From Ostrinia nubilalis (taxonomy: Eukaryota; Arthropoda; Insecta; Lepidoptera; Crambidae), in contig NC_087096.1 of the NCBI RefSeq assembly GCF_963855985.1, positions 2,542,001 through 2,606,000 on the forward strand: a stretch of DNA of 64,000 nucleotides, in the 5' to 3' direction. The notes under the pieces are model-generated. The model was given only the letters and a program-made list of their open reading frames with translations. It was not told the DNA's origin and made no database searches. This document shows positions 38,000-51,400 of the stretch, one piece after another. A program made the translations under genes and the position numbers. Numbering within the stretch: position 1 is the first letter of the stretch; each line of letters opens with the position of its first letter.

Positions 38000-40900
38000 C
38001 CTTTGAGTAACATATCTGAATATTCGCTTCGAGTACTTACGTAAGCATTTGGCAATTGGCGCCCTTCAGGCACGAGTGGTGGCGTCCGATACTTGTTTTC
38101 ATAGCCATCCCACTGTTTGCCTTTACTCGATAATGACAGAATGTCGTGGAGGGGTTGGGTTCGTTGTCGATTAATGAAATTTACACCGAAAAGTTCACTG
38201 GCAGTGAACTCCTATCCAATGTTTCGTCCTAAACAAAGGTCTTTATTCTCTCTATCGACATTCACTAACATTGGTTTCGTAATAGCTAATCAAGAAACAA
38301 TTCTCTTAAATCAAGTTTAAACTCTTACACCACAAAAAGAAATTGAAACCAGAATGCATGATACATCTGCCATTGGTTTACTATGTTTTCATTATTCAGT
38401 GAAAAACAAACTTAGTTTTCTACGTAACCACCGTGAGTCATGTGACCCATGAAGAAAATTCTTCGAATTCGACAGTTACGTACCTAGTATGTAATGATTT
38501 TAGGACAACATTAACTCAGACGATACGAATAAGTTATTGACTTACCTACGAGTACTTAGGTACAATATTGACCGCCTTAGGTCCAAGGGCCCAAATAAAG
38601 TTAAATCGAAGAGACGTTGACCCGGGCTTTTGCCCAATCACATAAAGGTCAATCCGGAGGTTGTTGAGCTCGGCCGTCAAAATAAACTGGATGGAGAATT
38701 GGAAATGTGTCCATATGGGTAACGTGATAAACCGCGTTTTCCTTTACCAAGTTCAGCAACCCCCGTTTTTGTGTTCGTAAAAGATTTACAGATTTTTTTA
38801 ATTTGACGCTTAAAGAACCAAGTTTGATAAGTTTAAAAGATAGATTGGACATTGGAGTAGGACGTAGGCTACCTTTTGTCACAAAAATAAAACTTGAAGG
38901 GCAAGGGGGTGAAACTTGTAGGTATGTAGAGGATACGAGTTTGTTCGGGGAATTAGTCATCGTGTTGCCGATAAGAAAAGTACAAGTTATTTAAATAAAA
39001 GTCACATCTTTGGACGGGAAATGCGCGTGAATCGAATCTTTGTGGCTGACCGAAAACCAAGCAAGCAAAACTGCGATAAAGCTAGTATTAATAAAGACCA
39101 GTATCCCTAAAACCAGCCGATTTGTAACTCCCCCGGGTGTGCAGTATTGCAATGAGAGGGACCGGGCGCCGGGACAGGCTGGCACGTTCCGCTACGCTAC
39201 GCAGCACCTTGCAGTATGGTGGATAGGGGTTGCTCGAAACCGTTGAGAGCTAATAGGAATAGCTTGTCAGGGTCCTAGTAGAAATGAGTAAATTGTTTTA
39301 ATTTATCGCACTAATAACCCTAAATATGACAGACAACTCCGAATAAAAAAAAAGTGCGATGAGTAAATTGCTCGCGAAATTCGAACCCGAAACCACGATG
39401 GCGTTGTAGTCTGGTATGCGAATCACTAGGTCAGTTGGTAGGTGTTATTCATAAATAAAGAAAAATGTTTAATATATTTTTATAGGTATGCTTACTTAAT
39501 TAGCTTAACACAAGATGACCTGATAATCCAATAATAAGTTTCTGAATGTAGGTAATGATTTTAAGTACAATATTTATTTCTTTGCACCCAAATATTTCTG
39601 CATAACCCATAAGGAGTAGGCAGCCTGTTTGAAATGCCCTTTTAATTGCGCTTTCTATGGGAATGTCAAAGCTGTTGTATTGTATCGACCTCTCGTTTCC
39701 GGCTTCGGGCATATAATTATTTGCGAATTATTGCCTTACTTAAGTCCGCTTGCCTTTTAAGGAAATTCTAGATTTTGCATGATTTTGGGACTTTCTTTCT
39801 TGATACTTGCAAATGTTGGCCATTGGTAAAGTTTACTTAAAACTAAGATCATTAGTTAGAGGATTCAAATGTTTGCAATGTTGCCAAAGTTTATTGGTGA
39901 CATAGGTATGTCAGTAGGTAGGTACCTACTCATGATTCCCCGTGACTCCCTCTAACCTTAAGACAATGTAGAGTAGGAGATGGTATCATTCGATTTTATC
40001 CGCTGTTTCAAAAAAGCGACTATCGAATCTCACATTACCGTAGGTACCTCTAACATGAACAACTTTCGTCTTCGAATCGTTTGCGTATTCGACAAAATTC
40101 CATACTCAATCTTCGATAACGTGACAATTTTGAAATAAGTTGCATGCAAGCAGTTCTCATACTTAGATCACAAGGGCGCTGTTGTAGTTTTCGTACTATA
40201 TTAACAGATTAAAACCAAATGACTGACTTTGACCACCTCGTAAATGAAATCCCGTATTATGTTCCTGATCCCCCAAACAACTTAACGCGCTGATATCGTC
40301 GCACTTAACTTTAATCGTGCTAATCGTAGCTTAGTTTCACGGTAACTTGAGTCGCCCTCACTTAACGGTCCCCTAGGACAGTGCGCTACCCGTGATCGAC
40401 GTTACAGCATATGTCGTACGCACCTGTGGGGTGGATGGATGTGTAAAGTAAAATGTCGTAAATGCCACAAGAATAGTACGCCAGCTTTTACTCGTGGCTC
40501 CACCTGCATGGATATCAGTCCTGAAGTCACAATTTGACAGTCGTCGTGTAGCCACTGCACACGCACACAGCTGTTAATTTATATGGAACTGTCACGGCAC
40601 ACCGTTCTCATGCAGCTGTTGTCATGAACTTAGTTATCTAACAAATAAAGGTTTCTGATTAACTGTCTATCTGCCAATACCTTTATCCGAGACCAGTGAA
40701 ATTGTTGTAGTTTATTATAATGGATAGTCTATCAGGGACATTATCAGCAGTCTTAATACACCCCTTTCGTCTTTTAAATTACTACCCAGTGGCGCTTACT
40801 ACACTTTTCTTTCAAGCGCCTAAGAGTAGGGAGTAAGTGCACGTAGCAATCAAACGACCGAGTAGCTTTTATTTATATTGTTTTATTGGCAGCGGGGTGC

Positions 40901-42261
40901 AATCGTGGACATGTTCACTGGCAATTTGTTTGGACGTAATTACTTCAAAATTAATGGGTATAAGGTTGGGTTTGGACTAAATTGAGCAGAAAATTTTATG
41001 GAGCTTCGCTGGGGATGTGAATTTGATAAATACAAAATCTACTGTCACAGCAGGTGGTACACTTTTGTATTCAATAAAAAAATGTTTGAGATATTCATAG
41101 AATGATTTGAGTCAGTTCCTTCCCCAGTGCTGCGAAACAACCTTATTCAACACGACTTTTAGGGTTTAATCACAGAATAATAATAAGTACTACGTACAGA
41201 AGTTTTACTTCGCGAAGGTATTTAAAAAAATGTATGCTTAATGTCGTTAACAATATGGTGTAATTTAGCCTGTCTCAAGAGTCAAGCACCATTTTGTTGA
41301 CAAACGTCAGTGTTCGGTACTGCGCCGAAGCCATAGGGCTGACTTCGGTAAATTGATGTGTGACGTGAGGTGCCAAACTACGGAAAATGGCGGAGTAAAT
41401 ACATGATTAAGTATTAATTATATTTTGTGTTTCTATTATTCTTCGGGCAGTTAAAAAATACTGCACAGTATTAATTACACCACCGATTTTACATATAGTT
41501 TATTGTCTTTACAATGCAAATGGGTGAAGAATACACGTGCGTGCGTCAATACTCGCTCGTGATTGTCCTGTCGATTAGGTACCTCAGGAGGGGTTGTCGC
41601 GCGTGTTTTGTTTTCGATGCAAACTCGCGGAGATGAACAGGCCTGGTTTAATATCAAATAATATGGAATATTTTAGCATTCGTATGTATTTAAATAAAAC
41701 ACAAAAAAATCTAACAAATATTTTTTTTATTTTAATAAACTAAAGTAACGATGTACAGTCAGCAAAAAGTTGTTAAATAATATTACATATAATATTGATT
41801 ACAAAATTGAGCCAACTCCAGAACTGACTGTACAATGATAAAAAGAAATGCTTTCAATAATAATAAAATAAAATGATTCGCATAATAAATCAAGTAAATA
41901 TTTGCGTGTATAAGAAAAAATGCAATATTAAATAAAGCTTAACAATAGATCTGGCACGAAAACATTCGCTAAATAGGTTCAAAAAGTAATAACATAATAG
42001 CAACAGAAAACTAATATCTAAATTTCAATAGTAGGTAAATTAATATCTAAAAGGAAATTATTTTTCTGTACAAAATCCTAAAGCTTTGGGGCTTAGTGAG
42101 ATCTATTTATCTTTCTCTCATTCTGGCATAAGCGACAAAGTCAGATAAACCAGAAAATGATATCAAAAGCTGTAAAGAACCCCCTGATGTGAAGAATTGA
42201 AAAGGACTAGCTATTTTTATTTTAGGCTTATCACAAATTCGTATCCAAAAAGTACCTACTT
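38000..42261. other. Noncoding stretch between fork head and APEH genes
   Basis: No gene is supported. It contains a degenerate tRNA-like SINE head on the minus strand at about 39365-39430 and a small TA-flanked MITE at 41756-41830 (CAGTCAGCAAAAAG ... AACTGACTG). The short open frames lack conserved motifs. Confidence 0.45.
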
Positions 42262-42439
42262 ATGTTTATTCGATATTTATCCTGTCAGTTCCACTACTTT
42301 ACTTATACAAAACATCCTTATATCTATAGTTAGCAAATGGGAGAATATGAAAGTATAAAAATTGGTTGAATACTACGTCGGAGAATATTTTATGAAGGTA
42401 TAAAAATTGGTTGGATGCTACGTCAATCAGTCAAGGTGT

Positions 42440-45400
42440 TCACGAGAGGTGCTGGAAGAACCAGCTGGCTGTGTTGATAACGTGGTCCATTTCAGCAGCC
42501 GGCGAAGACAGCGAATGGTTGTCGTCATACATGTATATCCTGGAAAAACAAAATAGAAATTAGACCAAGCAAATGGGGCGTTAGTCGTTTCACACTACGA
42601 GAAATTCGGACCACCCGGGCATTTAAAAACTCCTTTTCAATGCGATCCGCATTGAAAAGGAGTTTTCACACTGGTGTGAATCATCGAAAAAAATGAATTT
42701 TTTATAGGACCTCGAATTTGAATCGCAATTCGAAAAAGGCGATTGGGTTGTACGTACACCGCAGTCCGAAGAGGACCTATTTACAAAGAATATTTGGGCC
42801 GTAAAAAGTTGTATGCTTTGAAAAGCTTTTTTTCAGTGTCCACACACTACCTATATCAGTTTTCAATTAACGTCAAATAGCTGTTCACTGAGATAGGAAG
42901 TAATTAAATAGTACTCATTAAATAAGTAAATTAAGTAGGTTTCGGACTACAATGCGGGCAGAGTGATTTATCTATATTTTGACAGTCCAATAACGGAATC
43001 TACGCAATTCTAGTGGCTGTGGCACACTGGCCTTGACTTCAGGTTGTCACTCAATATGACTTGGGGTGTAGCATATATAACTCATGAGATGATTCATGCT
43101 CGATTAATGCAATATTTTCCAACTAACATTGTCGATAGTGGAATTTTAATGATTATTCTTATTTCGAGTGAATAGTACCATTAACCCCGCCTGACCAAAC
43201 GGTCCTAATTTTATTCACTTTGGATTGTAATGTTTACTACGCAAAACTTTTCTTTTTCTCTCTCTCGTTGTGCGATCTAAATTAATAAAAAAATCCGTTG
43301 TACACACTGACCTAGTGGTAACCCCGTTGGCCTTGAGCCTCCTAGCATACTCCAATCCTTGGAAGAGCGGCACCCTCTTGTCACCACTTCCCAGCATCAT
43401 AGCGGTGGGCGCCTTGACCTTGTGCACGTGCGCGATGGGCGAGCAACGCCGCATGGCTCACTAAAGATTTTGTATAGGGCGCGCAACGAAAGTTGAGGCG
43501 AACACGTATTTACACTGACGTAATATTTGAATAACAAAAACGACACATTACACATCCAAGTCCAAATCGAATACACTAGCTACCTCGCTCTTGTTAAATG
43601 TCTGCAAGCGAGATAGAAAGCACTTGTCAGTCCGACTACGCAAGACGACAGCGTATACTGATACAAATCTTTGCTTGTGTTGATAGCCTCAACTCTCGTT
43701 ATGCGACCTATATCCATAAAAATCCGTTGTACACACTGACCTAGTGGTAACCCCATTAGCCTTGAGCCTCCTGGCGTACTCCAGTCCTTGGAAGAGCGGC
43801 ACCCTCTTATCGCCGCTTCCCAACATCATAGCGGTGGGCGCCTTGACCTTGTGCACGTGCGCGATGGGCGAGCAACGCCGCATGGCGAGCATATGCTCCT
43901 CGGACACCGGGCCCTTCTCTGTAAATTCGAATCCGGCTTCTACTGCGCACCTGTGTACAAATTATGATATTTGATTAAAAAAAAATCAAATTCAAAAATA
44001 TTTACCACAAGTGGCACATAGTTTAGACCAGTCTTTCCCAAAGTGGGCGATAACGCCCCCTTGAGGGCGCTGCAGGCTTAAAGGGGGGCGGTAAAAGACC
44101 CAGAAAAAAAAATCGGGACGTTGTGTAGAGGCTTGGGAGGCGTCATCTACTAGGAGGACTCTTAGACACCGACTGAGCTCGACTCTTGACTACAAAAATG
44201 GGGGGCGCTAAAAAATAATTTATTCTCAAAGTGGGCAGTAGACTAAATAAGTTTGGGAACCGCTGGTTTAGACCACAAGTGGCACTTATGAACGTCAAAA
44301 TATAGTTATAGAAAAGGTAGCCCTTATGGGGCACTTTACATGTCTCTTTATCTTTTGGGTCCTACCATAGGATTCTGTGCTAAGAGAAGGGATACCTAAA
44401 ATTGTTTGTATTTTTCAGATATGTTCATATATTCATACAGGGTGTTTGAAAGAGTGTTACGCCCGTATTCACAAACATTACTATGAGGTCTCACAGTGCG
44501 CGTGGAGTGGACGCACAGGGTCATACACGAACCAATCACAGAGCTCTATTCAACGCTGTACGTTCGATTTGCTGCTTCATTTAAGCAAGCATCGTTTGTA
44601 AACGGGCGTTAGACAAACACGTTGGACGTATAGGTAGAGCCATTTTGAGAATAAAAACTTAGCCATTTGATTCTATGAGAGCAACTTTTATTTTACACAA
44701 GTAAGTTAATCGAAACAGGCATTTTGACCTCACTTACCCGTCAGAGTTATCTGCATACTGTCCTTTAGTGGCCATGTCTATCAACGGATTCTTCATCACC
44801 ATCGCCAAGAACTCGTCCGGGCATTCCGAAGCCATGTGCCCCACTATGAAGCCCCCATAACTGCTCCCGTACAACAGAACTCCCTCGATTTGGTCGTCCC
44901 GCTCTAACGTGGAGGTGAGAGCGAAAAGGCAGTCGGTGACGTCATTGCCGGTGTTGCCGGGTAGGCATCGGACGTTCGCGTCGCCGTGCCCGGTCGAGCC
45001 GCGGTAGTTTATCCGGACGGAGGCCAGACCTAAAGATAGCCATTTGTCAAAAAAAATAGTATATTATGGTATTTATTGGCACTAATGCAAAACTTCATGT
45101 CACTTTAACTGTCAGATATTTTTTCTTTTACTACTTATTTTATGCAATTTCTATTTGATATGGATGGATATTAAATCTGATTTTAATTAAGATAATTCAT
45201 TGTTTCGTAGCATACTAGAGACGTGCGATATTTGTCTCAATGTCACTCGCCCCGCGTATTCTACGTAAGTTTATACCCTAGTTTTAAACAGATTCAATAT
45301 TAGTCAAGGAATTTTATAAGTAATGGGTATAAATTAGTAATCTTAAAAAGAAATTTGCGCTGTGGGATGCAAATAGATTTTTATTAGTAAGGCAGAATTT

Positions 45401-48400
45401 TATTGTGCGGGATTTATTTTCTAAGTTCGTGAGTAGTGAGTGGATATTTGTATTTATGTGTGTGTGATTTCCAAAACCCATGTCATTGGCATAAAAAGGA
45501 GCAAAGAAGAGAAAGAAGCAAATAAATGTGTGAGCATTACGTCAGTTGAAAGATTGAGCACCTACGGTAATTGTCATTGTCAGTCTGAATTAATGCAACT
45601 GTCAAAAAACTACAAAACTCGCGACTCATTCGAGTTATACTGTTGTGTATGTCGAAGTATAATTTGTCCCAAATGTAACAGGCGGTTTAGGTCAGGCCTC
45701 CGTTGCTATACTCTAAAATACTTACCAAAAATCTGACGACGTAGACTGAAGAAGTCCAGCTGCTAAATCAATCACAACACCGCAACAGAATCTAGTCTAC
45801 CACTTACCAATCCGCGATGTCAGTGGAATTGAACATCGTAGCGACATCTGTCACCGGGTTCCTCGTTGCCACAACTTTATATAGATCTGGGTATTGTCCA
45901 CTGAGGTGCGTGACCAGGAAGCCTCCGTGCGAGCCTCCGACAAGGCACAACTTGTTCTCATCGATCGGGAACTGTTTTAGGGCTATATCTGTGGCGAGCT
46001 TGCAGTCTACGACGTCAGCTGAGCCGACCCGCTTAGGCAGGAAGCCAACGGAAGCCTGGCCGCCGCCTGTGGACCCTCGGTAGTTAATTTGGAGCATCGC
46101 GAAGCCTGCAAGGAAGGCTTGGTTGGGTCACAAACGTCGACGTAACACGAGCATGTGTGTTTAGTGTATGTTGCAATAGAGGATAATTTAGGAAGAAGCG
46201 AGGATGAAGTTTAAGCTGTCTGTTGTTACCAGCAAGTGACAACAGGAAGATATGTAGCAAGCAAGCGATCATTAAATTTTAACTAGGTGTGTCGTAATGT
46301 TAATTTGCTATGTCCGTTGGGTTTTTGTTTCCAATAGCATATCAGATCTGTTGTTAGAGGCATAGCGCTCTATGTAGTTTCCTGCGGTAGTAGAAGGGTG
46401 CGGGAGGGGTGACGTAATATAGCTTACTACCCTCCTGAAATCTCGACTCGTGACATTATGTCCCCCACATTGTGCAGTCAGCGTCAAATAGTTCATGACA
46501 CCCAAGTGGCCAAAAAGTTCGCAACAAGTATTTGTTACAATTGTAATAACTTTTTGGCCAATTTGGGTATCACGAACTACTTGACGCTGACTGTACCACC
46601 ACAGGAACTTAGCTAATTATGCGCTATGCCTAAAAGTCCGGTCGCCGAGCAGATAGAATTTCGTAAAATGACCCCAAGCTACCCATCCTCGCGCGCGCGC
46701 GTAATTATATTGCTGTCGCGCTCGCACATTCACTGCGGCCGCCCGTCGCACAGTGACGGTAAGGATAAGGATGGGTAGCTTGGGGTCATTGTACGAAGTT
46801 CTATCTGCTCGGCGACCGGACTTCGTTAGTAAGCAGACTCACCGAGCATGGCGAAGAAAGCGGCTTCGCTAGCGAAGGCGTTGACGAAGCCCGAGTGCGG
46901 CCCGCCGTGCGGCCACACCACCAGCGGCAGCTTGCCTTCCTTCTGCGGCGCCATGTATATCGCCGTGAATGATTCTGTGGACAGCGACAAAGTTAATGAC
47001 ATATGTATGTATTTAACCTGTGCGATGATAAAAGAGCTCATAGACTAGTTAACCATTAACGGTATGCCCAAAAGATTTTTTTTTATCCACAACGTGGAAG
47101 CTCTTGTCCTGTATCTCACCTGATGGTAAGTGATGATCAGGCCGAAGGTGGAAGCGAGCTTCACCCGGAATCCTCAACCACAGAGGAACTGGCTATCATA
47201 CCTCTAACTGCTGGAACACAACAATGCTGTTAACATTGTTGTTATGGCCACAGACTTAGGTAAGATGGTGGTAGCTAGCCAGGCGGACTTAGAACAAGCC
47301 CTACCACCAACCAAACCGAACAGAAAAATCTACCCCCACTAGGAATCGAACCCGGGACCTCTGCGTCTGAAGCAAGTGGTCTAACCACTAGACCACAGAG
47401 GCGGTTAACTTTTAACTAGTCTATGAGCTCTTTTGTTTTTGGACCTTAAGAGAAGGGAATAAAGTTCAAAATATAGAGGGAAATATATTCCCACTACCGT
47501 ATAAAGGGTTAAAACACCCGCTTTTCCATCAGGAAAGGCTTTTCGCATACCCACTGGCAGGTTACGTGGGACTCTGGAGGGGCCTACCTACTAAAACCTG
47601 ATAGTGCCCTCCGGAACCAATGAAAAGCTGTGAGTTATTATTCTAAACTGAAGATTCGATCGGCTCAGTTACGACACCAACTGTTTGCCATACGCGACTA
47701 TCATTAGACCGTGCTAACACAGGTACTACCTCATCTTCAAGGGCGATAGATACTACAGTTACTATCTTCCGAGGTCTCTCGTGCGTGAGTTGCAAATACA
47801 TACTGCATCGAACTGGTGGCAAGATAGAGGCACGTCTGCCTCGCTCACGCGCACCCAAATGTGAACCGTAACGCCTCGTCTTAAGGTCGAGTATCAATGG
47901 AGAGGCACGTCGGCCGCCTCGCTCACTCGCACCCAAATGTGAACCGTACCGCCTGGTCTTAAAGTCTATTATCAATGTATCACTTAGGGCGATACATAAT
48001 GACGCTGTCTTCCGAATTCTCATGCGTAAGCTGCAAGTATTACACCGAGCTGGTAGCAAGAGAGAGGTGCGTCGGCCGTCTCGCTCACACGCACCCAAAT
48101 ATGAACCGTACCGCCTTGTCTTAAAGTCTAATATCAATGTACCATGTGTTCTAAGGGCGATACAAATTCTCATGCGTAAGCTGCAAGTATTACACGAAAC
48201 TGGTAGCAAGAGAGAGGCACATCGGCCGGCTCACTCAATCGCACCGAAATATGAACCGTACCGCCTCAGCTTAAGGTAGATTATGAATCAATGTAACATG
48301 TGTTCTAAGGGCGATACATACTGACGCTGTCCTCCGAATTCTCATGCGCAAGCTGCAAGTATTGCACCGAGCTAGTGGCGAGAGAGAGGCACATCGGCCG

Positions 48401-51400
48401 GCTCACTCACTCGCACCCAAATGTGAACCGTACCGCCTTGTCTTAAGGTCGAGTATCAATGTACAATACCCGGCGATAAATATTGCACATCGACCTTTAG
48501 AAAGAGACAATCGGCTAATTTCGGTTTCGTAGAGCGTTATCACTGTCGCACTTGAACAATGACTGACAATGACGTTTTGCCAAAGTGTAAACAAACTTTA
48601 TTTTAAATAGTGCAATAGATTTTGTGAATTAAATTGCTAAAAACTTTTGATAGTCGTGAAAGAAAAGTGGTTTACAATGTGTTAAAGTATTTGTCGAAGA
48701 GAAATACTAAGAGTTCGGACAATATTTTCATTGAATAATGTTTTGTCAATGGTATAGGTAGTGTGCGACAGAGATAACGCTCTACGAGCCGAAATTAACC
48801 GATTCTCTTTCCAAAGGTCGATGTGCAATATTTATTGCCCGTTATTGTAACATGTATTCTAAGAGCGATACATACTGACGCTGTCCTCCGAATTCTCATG
48901 CGTAAGCTGCAAGTATTGCACCGAGCTGGTAGCAAGAGAGAGAGGCACGTCGGCCGCCTCGCTCACTCGCACCCAGCGCGCGTCGGCCTCTGTTCCCGCC
49001 GTCGGCATTCGGCTCACGAACAACTGTAAAGCAAAGTGAACTTTATGCCGGTCACACACATTCTATAATTTGCGGACACTTGATCTAAGTTGTGCAGTCG
49101 ACTGAACATCTGACTATTAGCAAAGTCGCTCTTACTACAAATAAATAAGAGAATGTGTAACCCTATAAAGCTGCGACCTATGGACACAATACATCGTCAA
49201 TATCTATATTTATAAAAGAAAGTCGTGTTAGTTACTCCACTTATAACTCAAGAACGGCAGAACCGATTTAGCTGAAAATTGTCAGGGAGGTAGTTTAGAG
49301 CCAGGAGAAGGACATAGGATACTTTTTATCCCGTTCGAAATAAAAAAAAAGTCTGCTTATTTATTGCCATTAAGGCGGAACAAAGTTCGCCGGGTCAGCT
49401 AGTTGACAGATAAATGTCCATGCCCTCTAATGTTTGTATACTACAGGGACCAAACCTGTGACTTCTGAAGTAGGTAGTAGTAGAGTTTTCAAACACGCCA
49501 AATCAGACCAAAATATGGTTTTTTTTTTTTCAAATAGGTAAAAAATCCAATTCCATCGAACAACAAATATTTAAATTTTATTCCTTTATTACCTGTCCAG
49601 GAGTGGTCATGTTGGAGCAAACAGCCAGGACTACATTGGACTGTATGTCCAGCACCGACGTAGAGCCGGGCGTCGTCCTGTTCGATATGTCCACAATGTG
49701 TTTGCTTTCTGTAAAAACAATTATTGCATGTTAGAGTACGATCCGTGGAACGAGCCGTTGGCAACAAGCCGCATGATACTTAAGTAGTTTCAACCAAATG
49801 TCGTCCACTGCTGGGCAAAGGTCTCCCCCGAAGATTTCCTCCAAAGTTATCGACATAGCCTGCAGAATTGCCAAACTTAAGTGGCAATGGGCGGTTCACG
49901 TAACTCGTAGAACTGATGTCCGTTGTGACAGAAAAGACCTGAATACGTTTTTAGGCTGGCCTCTCAATCGGTGGACCGAAGATCTGGTGAAGGTCGTAGG
50001 AAGCACCTAGGATAGGCTCTGTGAAAATCTTTGGTAGAAGTTGTACTTTTTCTTAAGTTGCTACCTGTCTGCGGAAAAAACCATGTAAAACAAATAAACA
50101 TAGGTCCTTTTTCCAAGTGCTACACTTGCCTAAGTTGACCACGTAGGATCTAACTTCAGTCTGCTGCGGCGTGGAGAACAACACTCGCTTGTTGTCCACG
50201 AAGCAGCGCTCGGGCAGCGCCTGGCAGTACAGGCCGTGGAACGAGCCGTTGGCGATCTGGATCTCGGTCTCCACAATGTCTATGATGGTTGACACTTCGC
50301 TCTGGAATGTTATTGTAAAGGTACAGGATGGACTGATGCTTTATACTTCTCTTTTTAAGCCTAGGCGCAGACCACCGACTTCTAGTTGGCCGATAGTTGG
50401 GTCGGGCTGTTGATCAGTATGGAGATGTATGAAAGTGCGCACATTACACCAATTTGGTATCAGTCGATTCTTCATTCAAATTAGAATCGGGCCCAACTAT
50501 TGGCCAACTAAAAGTCGGTGGTCTGCGCGTAGGCTAAAATCCACATATCCGTTCGGACACCTTTAAGATTGGGTAAAGAAAGAAGGTAAGTTAGAGAAAT
50601 CCTTCATCGCAAAGGATAATGATCGTTAATAGAAACTGCTATTAACTGACTTTAAACTCGCTCTCTCCGTCTTTCTCCTCCTTTACTCTCCACGTGGTTT
50701 GCTGCAGCCACACCAAGTCAATCAACGTCGAATGAAACGCGAGATGACCTCACCGCCATGCCCTCACTAGACAACTCTTAATCTCCTCGCCCTCTCTCTT
50801 TCTCCTACTAATATTCTCATTTCCATCTCTTTTTTTCTTGATTTTTAACTATTACCTGTCCCTTCTTCATCATGACGAGCGCGTGGCAGGCGTGGTGTGG
50901 CCCGCCCGTGGTTCGCCAACAAACCAACAACCAAGTCACCTTCAGGCGAGAAGCGAGGCGACCTCAGGGTCATCATACCTTCACTAGACTGTCTTTCTCT
51001 CTCTCTCTCTCTCTCATACTATTCCTCACCTATCTTTCTCTGTCTATCTCTCTCTTTCATTTTCTTTCTTACCTGTCCCTTCTTCATCATGACAAGCGCG
51101 TGGCAGGCATGGTGTGGCCCACCCGTGGTTCTTTGCAACCACACCAAGTCGCCCTCGGGCGAGAACCGAGGCGACCTCACGGCCATGCCCTCACTAGACA
51201 ACTTCTATCTCTCACTCTCTATCATACTATTACTCACCTATCTTTCTCTGTCTCTCTCTTTCATTTTCTTTCTTACCTGTCCCTTCTTCATCATGACGAG
51301 GGCGTGGCAGGCGTGGTGTGGCCCGCCCGTGGTTCGCCAACCAACCAACAACCAAGTCACTTTCAGGCGAGAAGCGAGTCGACCTCAGGGTCATACCTTC

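Noticed and set aside
37590..38010. Overlapping arginine/proline-rich frames upstream of the fork head gene
   Set aside because: They are open because the region is GC-rich; no conserved motif or splice evidence.
43215..43454. Exon 13 copy as a usable alternative exon
   Set aside because: It lacks the 5' third of the exon and has in-frame stops directly upstream.
45440..45736. 98-codon open frame with CxxC pairs between exons 12a and 12b
   Set aside because: It lies in an APEH intron on the opposite strand, without recognisable domain or splice context; the cysteines look like chance.
47643..48209. 188-codon minus-strand open frame
   Set aside because: It runs across repeated exon 10 pieces in a frame different from APEH and has no independent similarity.
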